In this document: one piece after another, positions 24,317 through 32,602 of the stretch
Layout of the letters: each line of letters opens with the position of its first letter
Position numbering within the stretch: position 1 is the stretch's first letter
Assembly: GCA_902476265.1 (NCBI GenBank)
Contig: CABSCP010000011.1
Location: 1 to 64,000 of the forward strand
Origin: an uncultured Lachnospiraceae bacterium
GTDB taxonomy: Bacteria > Bacillota > Clostridia > Lachnospirales > Lachnospiraceae
DNA length: 64,000 bases
Direction of reading: 5' to 3'
The notes under the pieces: generated by a model
What the model was told of the DNA's origin: nothing
Seen by the model: the letters and a program-made list of their open reading frames with translations, nothing else
The model's database searches: none
Made by a program: the position numbers and the translations under genes

Positions 24317-26617
24317 ATGAAGAAGAAAAAAATTTTGTATTCTTTACTTCTGGTTTTACAGCTTGCAATCATATTCTGTATAGCAGTTATTCCGGTAAAT
24401 ACAGCTGAAAAAGTGTGGACACAGGACCAGCTGTTATGTATGGATGAAAATGGTGAAAAAAAACCGGGATTCTACCTCAATGCCTCCCCGGATGCGGATG
24501 ACTCTGTCTACATCGAGACAGAAGCTTTTCGTTTGAACAGAGGCAGATACAGAATTAATATAAAATATGAGAATGTTGGTGGCGGAAAGATCAGATTGTT
24601 GTATGAAGATGGCAGATATGGGAAAGATCTTTCGGGGAATCTCCTGTTAAAAGAGGATCTTCAGGAAATGACTTTTGATGTCAGGGTAACAGATAAAGAC
24701 CGGGATCTTGTGATACGCGGGTTTCAGCGCCAGGATAGAAATGATCAGGATTATTTGCTCATCAGGGAGATTGGAATTCGAACTGCTGATAATGCAAGGG
24801 GCATCAGGATAGCGGTGATTGCCGGGATTTTTCTGCTGATTGATTTCTTGTTTTTTTTGTTTACCAGGTGGAATTTGAAGGGAATCATTAGAGAAAATGC
24901 AATGTTGATTGCGGTCTTTGGAATCACAATATTTTTTACAAGCCTGCCGCTTTTTATCAGTTATCTTCCCAGTGAAATGCTGGATATCCGATTTCATATT
25001 ACCAGGATAGAAGGTTTAAGGGAAGGGCTTTTAAGCGGCGCTTTTCCGGTCAGGATACAGCCTGGATGGTTGAATGGGCATGGATATGCAGTATCTGTAT
25101 TTTATGGGGATTTGTTCCTGTATTTTCCTGCCGTGCTTACTTTATTAGGAGTATCTTTACAGACAGCATATCAATGTTTTGCACTGTCAGTTAATATTGT
25201 TACTATCTGGATCGCTTTTTATTGTTGCAGGAAGATGACCGGCAGTAAAAATATTGCTATGTTTGGAGCTGTTTTATATACGGGAAACCTTTATCGTTTG
25301 ACGGCGATGTATATGAGGGCGGCAGTGGGAGCCTATTGTGCCATGACTTTTTTCCCGTTGATAGTTCTGGGACTGTGGGAGATCTACAAACAGAATGAGA
25401 GCGAAGGGAAGACGCTTAAAAAGGGATGGATTCCGCTGGTCATCGGATTCTCCGGAATTTTGGAATCACATATCATCAGTTTTGAAATGACTGTGGTGTT
25501 CACAGCACTGCTATGCCTTATTTTATGGGAAAAAACATTTCAAAAGACGAGATTCTTTACACTGTGTAAGGCAGTCGGGATAACGATTGGGCTGAACCTG
25601 TGGTTTTTAATTCCCTTTTTGGATTATCTTAGGGATGATTTTAACATTAACAGTAAAGACGCTTATATAGGGGATCATTACAAGCTTCAGGAAAGAGGGC
25701 TGTTATTACCGCAGATTTTTGCCTCTGATTTTGAAGTGGTGAGCGCTTCCAAAGATGTGAGTACGGGAATTCAGGGAGAAATGCCATTGTCTATTGGTAT
25801 AGCAATGACTATGGTTTTTGTGGCTGGTATTTTATTGTGGGCATATAAATGGGAGAAAAGAGAGAAGAGGAAAGAAGTAGTTCTATGCATGGGATTGACT
25901 GCCTTTTCATTTCTATTGACACTTTCCTGCTTCCCATATATTCAATTGGGAAGAATCATACCTTATAGTCAGATGGTATTTCGCAGTATACAATATTCCT
26001 GGCGTTTTCTTACCATTTCTATAGTATTGCTGTTATGGATGTTCTGTTTAATTGGGATTGAGCTAGAAAGGCGGGATAAAAAGTTGTTTCAGTTTGCAGC
26101 GGCTGCCATTTGTACAATCTGTATATTACAGGCGATAGATTTTTCATCAGATGTATTGAATAATATGGGAACTCTTGAATTTCACAGCGGAGCAAATTTG
26201 GATATGACAGATATTGGAGGCGGGGAGTATTTGCCTCTAAATACAGATGTTGATGTTTTGAAGGATAGGATTACATCAACGGAAGCAATTGAAGTAGGGG
26301 AATGGAAGAGGGATTATAACAGGATATCCTGTGAAATATACAATCAAACCGGAGAAAAACAGGAGTTGGAGTTACCGTTGTTGTTTTACCGGTATTATAG
26401 AGCGGAGGAAAATGGTAGTATATTGCCTGTTGGAAGAGCAGAAAGTGGTAGACTTTGTGTACAGGTGCCGGCCTTTTATGACGGAACCGTTAATTTTTTC
26501 TTTAGGGAACCTCTTCTTTGGAGGGGAGCGGAATTCATTACTTGTTTAACGGCAGTCTGGATAATTTGTCAGTGGATGCGGAGAAAAAATAAGGGTTCAC
26601 AGTATCAAATGTTTTAG
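24317..26617 (+). CDS. PF10131-like polytopic membrane protein (paralog of 5730-7979)
   Basis: A 766-residue protein with the same layout as the 5730-7979 product: an N-terminal helix, an outer beta-rich domain (about 30-160), around a dozen helices, and a beta-rich C-terminal domain with a final helix. Shared blocks are LDIRFHITRIEGLREGL, FPVRIQPGWLNGHGYAV, FYGDLFLYFPA, RAAVGAYCAMTFFPL and, near the end, FYDGTVNFFFREPLLWR. It is less AT-rich than the paralog. GT-C-like transfer of a polyprenyl-linked sugar outside the membrane is the likeliest role. It lies 27 bases before the Dlt-like operon and may be transcribed with it. Confidence 0.75.
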   Translation: MKKKKILYSLLLVLQLAIIFCIAVIPVNTAEKVWTQDQLLCMDENGEKKPGFYLNASPDADDSVYIETEAFRLNRGRYRINIKYENVGGGKIRLLYEDGRYGKDLSGNLLLKEDLQEMTFDVRVTDKDRDLVIRGFQRQDRNDQDYLLIREIGIRTADNARGIRIAVIAGIFLLIDFLFFLFTRWNLKGIIRENAMLIAVFGITIFFTSLPLFISYLPSEMLDIRFHITRIEGLREGLLSGAFPVRIQPGWLNGHGYAVSVFYGDLFLYFPAVLTLLGVSLQTAYQCFALSVNIVTIWIAFYCCRKMTGSKNIAMFGAVLYTGNLYRLTAMYMRAAVGAYCAMTFFPLIVLGLWEIYKQNESEGKTLKKGWIPLVIGFSGILESHIISFEMTVVFTALLCLILWEKTFQKTRFFTLCKAVGITIGLNLWFLIPFLDYLRDDFNINSKDAYIGDHYKLQERGLLLPQIFASDFEVVSASKDVSTGIQGEMPLSIGIAMTMVFVAGILLWAYKWEKREKRKEVVLCMGLTAFSFLLTLSCFPYIQLGRIIPYSQMVFRSIQYSWRFLTISIVLLLWMFCLIGIELERRDKKLFQFAAAAICTICILQAIDFSSDVLNNMGTLEFHSGANLDMTDIGGGEYLPLNTDVDVLKDRITSTEAIEVGEWKRDYNRISCEIYNQTGEKQELELPLLFYRYYRAEENGSILPVGRAESGRLCVQVPAFYDGTVNFFFREPLLWRGAEFITCLTAVWIICQWMRRKNKGSQYQMF

Positions 26618-26644
26618 AGTACCATATCTAAAAGAAAGGAAAGA

Positions 26645-28177
26645 ATGATGTACATTAATGTTTTGGAATATCTGGAAACTTCCGCGGAGAAATTTCCTGA
26701 TAAGACAGCTTTTTCAGATAAAACGGAGTCTGTTACCTATGGGCAGCTGCTGGAACAGGCACAGCGTATCGGTTCCTGGATCGGAGAACATGGCAGCTTT
26801 CAAAACCGCCCGATAGCGGTGGTAATTGACAGGAATATCAAAAGTCTTATCCTGTTTTTGGGAGTGGTATACAGCGGGAATTTTTATGTGCCGGTAGATC
26901 ATACAATGCCGCAGCAGAGAATCGATCTGATATTGGATACGTTAAAACCGGAAATGATTCTGAGCTCTGTAAATGAACTGCAATGGGAAGGAAAAGAAAT
27001 TACCTTCTTTGAAAAGGCAGCGGCAGCGGACAAGAATATGCCATTTTTAGAGGAAGTCAGAAAACGTATGTTGGATACGGACCCTCTGTATGCCATTTTT
27101 ACATCCGGTTCCACAGGTATTCCGAAAGGTGTGCTGATCAGCCACCGTTCGGTAATCGATCTGGCAGAGCAGTTTGGGGAGACGTTTCCGTTTCCGGAGA
27201 CGCCGGTATTTGGAAACCAGGCGCCCTTTGATTTTGATGTATCGGTAAAGGATATTTACAATTGTCTGCGTCTGGGCGGCACTCTGGAAGTGGTTCCCAA
27301 GCAGCTGTTCTCTTTCCCGGGGCAGTTGATACCCTATTTAAATGAAAAAAAAGTGAATGTGATCATCTGGGCGGTGTCCGCCCTGCGCATTGTGGCCAAT
27401 TTTAAAACCTTTCAAAAGAGCGTTCCTGCCTGTTTAAAACTGGTCATGTTTTCCGGCGAAGTGATGCCTGTGAAGGCGTTGAATTACTGGATGGAGGCGC
27501 TTCCTGAAACAATCTTTGTGAACCTTTACGGGCCTACGGAGATCACATGCAACTGTTCCTACTATATTGTGGACAGGCATTTTGAAAATGAAGAAAACCT
27601 TCCCATCGGGAATGCCTTTCGGAATGAGGAAGTATTCCTGCTGGATCCGGAAACAAATGAACGGATCACGGGCAGAGAGCCGGGACGCGTGGGAGAAATC
27701 TGTGTGCGAGGCACATGTCTTGCGCTTGGGTATTTTAATAATCCGGAGAAAACAGAAGAGGCGTTTGTACAGAACCCTTTAAACCCCTGGTATCCGGAGA
27801 AGATATACCGCACCGGAGATCTGGGTCAGTATAACGAAAGAGGAGAGCTATTTTTCGCTGCGCGGAAGGATTTTCAGATCAAACATATGGGGCACAGGAT
27901 AGAGCTGGGCGAGATTGAGACAGCAGTCAATGCCATGGAATTTATCGATACAGCCTGCTGTGTCTATGATGAAAAGCGGGAGAAGATCATTCTCTGCTAT
28001 CAGGCAAAAGAAGCCTGTGAGAAAGAAATCATCGCAAGACTTGCCGAGGCGCTGCCTAAGTTCATGTGGCCAAACCGGTATGAATATTATGAACAGATTC
28101 CCATGAACAAAAACGGGAAGACGGACCGTGTTTTTCTCAAAGAAACACATTGCGGGAATACGGGAAAAAGGTTATAA
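26645..28177 (+). CDS. DltA-like amino acid adenylation enzyme (carrier protein ligase)
   Basis: Activates an amino acid with ATP and loads it onto the carrier encoded next door. At 510 residues it is the size of DltA (about 500). Motifs are FTSGSTGIPKGV (about 152), the amino-group-binding Asp in FDFDVSV (about 197), NLYGPTEITCN, TGDLGQY and the C-terminal KHMGHRIELGEIE with catalytic Lys in MNKNGKTDR. Where D-alanine-specific DltA has a Cys in its FCGEVLP segment, this protein has Ser270 (FSGEVMP), and TCNCSYY replaces the usual TVAVT. The substrate may therefore not be D-alanine. It heads an operon with carrier, MBOAT, SGNH and PLP decarboxylase genes. Double ATG start (26645 or 26648). 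Confidence 0.88.
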   Translation: MMYINVLEYLETSAEKFPDKTAFSDKTESVTYGQLLEQAQRIGSWIGEHGSFQNRPIAVVIDRNIKSLILFLGVVYSGNFYVPVDHTMPQQRIDLILDTLKPEMILSSVNELQWEGKEITFFEKAAAADKNMPFLEEVRKRMLDTDPLYAIFTSGSTGIPKGVLISHRSVIDLAEQFGETFPFPETPVFGNQAPFDFDVSVKDIYNCLRLGGTLEVVPKQLFSFPGQLIPYLNEKKVNVIIWAVSALRIVANFKTFQKSVPACLKLVMFSGEVMPVKALNYWMEALPETIFVNLYGPTEITCNCSYYIVDRHFENEENLPIGNAFRNEEVFLLDPETNERITGREPGRVGEICVRGTCLALGYFNNPEKTEEAFVQNPLNPWYPEKIYRTGDLGQYNERGELFFAARKDFQIKHMGHRIELGEIETAVNAMEFIDTACCVYDEKREKIILCYQAKEACEKEIIARLAEALPKFMWPNRYEYYEQIPMNKNGKTDRVFLKETHCGNTGKRL

Positions 28178-28213
28178 TGAAGCGCAGAGAAAAGAATTTG
28201 GAGGACAAAAGAG

Positions 28214-28441
28214 ATGGATGAATTAAAAGAAATATTATCGGAGATCAGGCCCGATGTTGACTTTGGAACGGAGAAGCACCTGATTGATAATGGAATTTTG
28301 GATTCCTTTGACATTATTTCGATTGTAGGAGAAATCAACACTGCTTTTGATGTGGAGATCAATGTGGAGTACCTGCTTCCGGAGAATTTTAACTCGATGG
28401 AAGCCATGTATGAGTTGATCTGTAAGCTTCAGGACGAATAG
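28214..28441 (+). CDS. acyl/aminoacyl carrier protein (DltC-like)
   Basis: A 75-residue carrier, close to the 78 or so of DltC. The phosphopantetheine site is S31 in NGILDSFDIISIV, followed by the helix III region VEYLLPENFNSMEAM. GGAGG is 8 bases before the ATG. It lies between the adenylation enzyme and the MBOAT protein, so it should carry the activated amino acid as a thioester on the cytoplasmic side. It may also serve the FkbH/MBOAT unit at 45 kb, which has no carrier gene of its own in the window. Confidence 0.88.
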   Translation: MDELKEILSEIRPDVDFGTEKHLIDNGILDSFDIISIVGEINTAFDVEINVEYLLPENFNSMEAMYELICKLQDE

Positions 28442-28458
28442 TCTGCGGAGAAAGCGGT

Positions 28459-30045
28459 ATGTCTTTTTTATCGGTTCGGTTTTTACTATTTGTATTTCTT
28501 TTGGTGTGCGCATACTTCCTGCTGCCCAGGCGATGGCAGCAGGGGGTATTGTTGTGCTCTAATACGGTATTTTACTTGTCAGCCGGCGTGAAATATGCGG
28601 GCTTTATTTTGCTTACATCGGTTTCTGCCTGGTGGTTTGCCCTTTTGGTGGAAAGGACCAATGACCGTTTTAAAGAACTCAGAAAGCAGTGTGTTACCCG
28701 GGAAGAGAAGCAGGAGAATAAGGCGGCCTGCACCCTGAAAAAGAAGAAAATCATGGGGGCTGTATTAGGGCTCAACCTGGGAATCTGGATTCTGTTGAAA
28801 TATACAGGATTTCTGGCGGGCAATCTGGAGAATCTGCTGCAGGGATTGGGCATGAACATCGCCTTTGCAGTTCCTGAGTTCGTGCTTCCTCTTGGAATTT
28901 CCTTTTATACTTTCATTGCCATGGGATATTGTATCGATGTGTACCGTGGAAAATATGAGGCGGAAAAAAGTTTTTTTAGATTTCTGCTGTTTGTTTCCTT
29001 TTTCCCACATATCATTCAGGGGCCGTTCAGCCGTTACGACAAGCTGAAGGATTCCCTGTTGCAGGAGCAAGTGTTCTCCTTTGACAGAATGTGTCAGGGC
29101 ATGATCCGCATGCTGTGGGGTTTTTTTAAGAAGCTGGTGATAGCGGACAGGCTGAGCGTTGCGGTAGCATCCATCTATGCAAACGAAGGAGAGGCAGGCG
29201 GAATATATGTTCTGATGCTGATGATTCTGGTGACGCTGCAGCTGTATGCCGATTTTTCAGGTTATATGGATATTGCATGCGGGGTATGCCGGATCCTGGG
29301 GATTGAACTGCAGGAAAATTTCCGTCAGCCTTTTTTCTCAAGATCCATCGAGGAGTTGTGGAGAAGATGGCATATCACGCTGGGCGCATGGTTTCGTGAT
29401 TATGTTTTTTATGCGGTTTCCATGAGCAAGGCGGTTCAAAATTTCGGAAAGAAGTGTAAAGGGAAGCTTTCCCCTGCTACCGCAAGAATGATCCCCAGTT
29501 ATCTCGCTTTGCTGGCGGTGTGGACGGCAACCGGTTTGTGGCATGGCGCAGCCTGGTATTTTCTGATCTGGGGCTGGATGAATATGGTCATTATTGTGGT
29601 CAGTATGCAGCTGGCTCCGGTATATGAAAGATGCAGGAACAGATTGCATATTCGGACGGACAGCAGGGGATGGCGGCTGTTTCAGATGGCGAGGACATTC
29701 CTGATGTTTGGGTATATGGAAATGTTTTCCGACTCCGGATCTACGATGACGTCACTCCGGCTGACCGTAGGACTCTTTTCAGGACACAACTGGGGATTAA
29801 TAAAACATCCCATGCTGCTTGTGCCGGGACTTACCGTGATGGATGCAGGAATTGTGGCAGCCGGGCTCCTTCTGATGCTTGCAGCGGATATTCTGAAAGA
29901 GAAAGGCAAAGACCTGCATCAGGTTTTGGAAGCGGTGCCCATCGTGCCTCGCTACATAGCGTATGCAGCGCTTTTTTATATGGTCATCCTGTTAGGAAAT
30001 ACGGGAGCAAATCTGTCAGGAGGTTTTATGTATGCACAATTTTAA
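28459..30045 (+). CDS. MBOAT acyltransferase (DltB/AlgI-like)
   Basis: A 528-residue polytopic membrane protein that accepts an acyl or aminoacyl group from the carrier and passes it across the membrane. MBOAT hallmarks are SFYTFIAMGYCIDVYRG, FFPHIIQGPFSRY, then H305 in EELWRRWHITLGAWF and the catalytic-tunnel H362 in GLWHGAAWYF. GGAG precedes the ATG. It follows the carrier gene by 17 bases and overlaps the SGNH gene by 14 bases, giving the same order as dltB-dltD pairs. A second MBOAT lies at 47149-48696. Confidence 0.9.
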   Translation: MSFLSVRFLLFVFLLVCAYFLLPRRWQQGVLLCSNTVFYLSAGVKYAGFILLTSVSAWWFALLVERTNDRFKELRKQCVTREEKQENKAACTLKKKKIMGAVLGLNLGIWILLKYTGFLAGNLENLLQGLGMNIAFAVPEFVLPLGISFYTFIAMGYCIDVYRGKYEAEKSFFRFLLFVSFFPHIIQGPFSRYDKLKDSLLQEQVFSFDRMCQGMIRMLWGFFKKLVIADRLSVAVASIYANEGEAGGIYVLMLMILVTLQLYADFSGYMDIACGVCRILGIELQENFRQPFFSRSIEELWRRWHITLGAWFRDYVFYAVSMSKAVQNFGKKCKGKLSPATARMIPSYLALLAVWTATGLWHGAAWYFLIWGWMNMVIIVVSMQLAPVYERCRNRLHIRTDSRGWRLFQMARTFLMFGYMEMFSDSGSTMTSLRLTVGLFSGHNWGLIKHPMLLVPGLTVMDAGIVAAGLLLMLAADILKEKGKDLHQVLEAVPIVPRYIAYAALFYMVILLGNTGANLSGGFMYAQF

Positions 30046-31369
30046 AAAAATCTGCCTGATGGTGCTGATTCTTGCGTGCATGGGGAAGATTCTGGGATTT
30101 CTGCTGGCTCCGGTCACCTATGGGGATTATTTGAAACATGACTTAAAAGAGCTGGAAAAGGAAGGAAAACAACCGGATGTGGTGCTGGTGGGGGATTCCA
30201 GAATTTACAGGAGCTTTGTGCCTGAAATATTGGACAGGGAGCTGGACGGAGGCGGTCATTGTTCGATTAATACGGGGAGCGGTTCCCAAAGGATGCAGGG
30301 AAGCTATTACTATTTAAAGGATCTGCTGGAGAAATATCCCGTGGAATATGCCATTGTAGGGCTGACCTACACCGCTTTTCTGGAAAAGGATTCTCCTTCA
30401 GCGCAGGCTGAGATGGTTGTGTTTGACCGCCTTGAGACAATGGGGGTGAAAGCGGATTATATCAGGGAAGCAGTGCCGCTTGAAGAACTCCCTTATTTGT
30501 TTAAATGTTATCGGTACCGGGGAAATTTTTCTGAGATTCCGGAAAATCTGAAAATGAAACTATCCTGGGAAACGCGTAACGGAATAGATACCAGACCCGG
30601 GGAACACTATGAGAACAGAGGGTACGTCTGTTCCGAAAGTGGTTTCCGGGATGGAGAAACCGGAATGCCTGTTCCTGTGCCGGCACAGTGGTCGGAGGGG
30701 GCGATAGACGAGGAAGCTTTTCAATGGTTGGATCGGATCAGGGAGCTTTGCGATGAAAAAGGAGTAAATCTGATTTTGGTGACAGGACCCACCACGTTAT
30801 CTACGATCTATTTTGTAAAAGAGTACGAGAAGAGTTATGAGACATTCCGGGATTATGCACGCCGGTGGAGTTTACCATATTTTGAATTGAATCTGCTAAA
30901 GAAACGCAGGACGCTGCTGCCGGATTCCATGATGAGGGACAGTGATCACGTCAGCGGAGAGGGCGCCAAACAGATCAGTACCCTGTTCTGCCGGATTTTA
31001 AATGATTATTTGGAAGGGAAGGACATAAAACCGTATTTTTATGCTTCTGTTGATGAGATGAAGCAGGATATCAACGAGGTGGTAGCCTGTGATTTTCATA
31101 CGGAGGAGATTGCAGGCAGCGAGGATCGGTTGTGGATTGCAGAAAGCCTGCAGCAGGAAGGCCGGGCGGTGGAATATGAATTTCTGATTTCAGAGGGAGA
31201 AACACAAAATGACTGGGAAGTTCTGAGCCCATATGGAGAAAAAGCGGAATGCGTGATTCCGCAGGAGAAACTGAAAGGACCGGTTTGGCTGCGGGTAAAT
31301 GCCCGGATGAAGGGAAGTATGAAAGAATGGGAAGCATTTATGGTAAGGAGCAGAGAGCCGGGAGAATGA
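30032..31369 (+). CDS. SGNH-family extracytoplasmic transferase or hydrolase (DltD-like role)
   Basis: A 445-residue protein with an N-terminal membrane helix (about 5-25) and an outer domain. Block I is VVLVGDSRIYRSF (G54-D55-S56, nucleophile Ser56) and block V is D303-x-x-H306 in RDSDHVSG, completing a Ser-His-Asp triad. AGGAGG lies 8 bases before the ATG inside the MBOAT gene. In Dlt systems DltD receives the group delivered through DltB and hands it to the polymer; this protein would do likewise. The C-terminal 110 residues are an extra beta-rich region. Confidence 0.8.
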   Translation: MHNFKKICLMVLILACMGKILGFLLAPVTYGDYLKHDLKELEKEGKQPDVVLVGDSRIYRSFVPEILDRELDGGGHCSINTGSGSQRMQGSYYYLKDLLEKYPVEYAIVGLTYTAFLEKDSPSAQAEMVVFDRLETMGVKADYIREAVPLEELPYLFKCYRYRGNFSEIPENLKMKLSWETRNGIDTRPGEHYENRGYVCSESGFRDGETGMPVPVPAQWSEGAIDEEAFQWLDRIRELCDEKGVNLILVTGPTTLSTIYFVKEYEKSYETFRDYARRWSLPYFELNLLKKRRTLLPDSMMRDSDHVSGEGAKQISTLFCRILNDYLEGKDIKPYFYASVDEMKQDINEVVACDFHTEEIAGSEDRLWIAESLQQEGRAVEYEFLISEGETQNDWEVLSPYGEKAECVIPQEKLKGPVWLRVNARMKGSMKEWEAFMVRSREPGE

Positions 31370-31393
31370 TGGGAGACAAAGGGGAAAGATGCA

Positions 31394-32587
31394 ATGACGG
31401 AGAAACGATTAAAGTATTTGTGCGAACAGCTTGGAGACAGCACACCGGCCTATATCTTTGATCTGGATATTTTGTCAGACCGCATGAATGTGCTGAATAA
31501 GAAAAAAGCGGGAAATGCAGGCTTATGTTATGCGATGAAGGCAAATCCCTTTTTGGTAAAACCTATGGAGACGATGGTTGATTATTTTGAAGTATGCTCT
31601 CCGGGAGAATTATCCATCTGCCAAGAAAAGCAAATTGCGCCTGAGAAAATTATATTTTCCGGTGTGAACAAGAGAAAAGAAGAAATTATGGAAGCGGTTC
31701 GTTATGGCGTTTTTGCGGTTACGCTGGAGTCCTGGCAGCAATACCGGTTCACCGTCGAATGCGCCGAAGAACTGAAGAAAAAGGTCAGGGTGATGCCGCG
31801 CCTGACAGGGGGCGGTCAGTTCGGTATGGAGAAAGCCGAACTGGAAAGGATCATTGAGGAGAGCAGCCGCAATGAATTTTTGGAAGTGGCGGGCATCCAT
31901 TATTTTACCGGAACCCAGAAAAAGAAAGCGGAAAAAATTCTGGAAGAAGCGCGTGAACTGAAGGATTATGCTGACGATTTACAAAAAAGGCTGGGGTTTG
32001 CAGCTGATATTCTGGAGTTTGGGACAGGAATGGCGGTTCCTTATTTTGAAGGGGAAGATTTTGAGGAAGAATTGCAGGCATTTGAACAGCTTGCCGCTTT
32101 TTTGGAAACGGAAGGCAGCTCCTATTTCTGGAATCTGGAGTTTGGCAGATATTTTGCGGCATCCTGCGGCTACTTTATAACTGCGGTGGTGGATCTGAAA
32201 AAAAATCATGACGTGAATTATTGTCTCGTAGACGGGGGAATCCATCATCTGAATTATTATGGGCAGAATATGGCGATGCGCGTGCCGAAGATCACGCATG
32301 TCAAAGGAACCGGAGATGACACAGACAGCGGGGCCAAGGAGTGGTGTGTCTGCGGCTCTCTGTGTACCTTTGCAGATGTGCTGGTCAGAAAAGCTGTCTT
32401 TGAAAATATGGAGGTGGGAGATATGCTGGTGTTTCACAACGCCGGCGCTTATGCGGTTACGGAAGCTATTTTTATGCTGCTGAGCCGTAAAATGCCCCGA
32501 ATCTATTTTTTCAGGGAAGAAGAGGGGCCGGTATTGATCCGGGATTGGGTGGAAACCTTCCGGCTGAACAGTGATATGCTTTCTTAA
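31394..32587 (+). CDS. fold-III PLP decarboxylase (LysA/ODC family)
   Basis: A 397-residue alanine-racemase-fold decarboxylase. The PLP lysine is K49 in LCYAMKANPF. Other family blocks are FEVCSPGEL, HYFTGTQ (usually HFHVGSQ), LEFGTGMA, LEFGRYFAASCG and, at the dimer-shared active site, CGSLCTFADVL, whose Cys matches the catalytic Cys of CESGD-type enzymes while the specificity Glu is lost. It is therefore unlikely to be plain diaminopimelate decarboxylase. Its place 24 bases after the SGNH gene of a Dlt-like operon recalls BtrK of butirosin synthesis, which decarboxylates an aminoacyl group bound to a carrier. That comparison is inference; a free diamine product is also possible. Confidence 0.8.
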   Translation: MTEKRLKYLCEQLGDSTPAYIFDLDILSDRMNVLNKKKAGNAGLCYAMKANPFLVKPMETMVDYFEVCSPGELSICQEKQIAPEKIIFSGVNKRKEEIMEAVRYGVFAVTLESWQQYRFTVECAEELKKKVRVMPRLTGGGQFGMEKAELERIIEESSRNEFLEVAGIHYFTGTQKKKAEKILEEARELKDYADDLQKRLGFAADILEFGTGMAVPYFEGEDFEEELQAFEQLAAFLETEGSSYFWNLEFGRYFAASCGYFITAVVDLKKNHDVNYCLVDGGIHHLNYYGQNMAMRVPKITHVKGTGDDTDSGAKEWCVCGSLCTFADVLVRKAVFENMEVGDMLVFHNAGAYAVTEAIFMLLSRKMPRIYFFREEEGPVLIRDWVETFRLNSDMLS

Positions 32588-32602
32588 GGAAGGAGTGATG
32601 GA

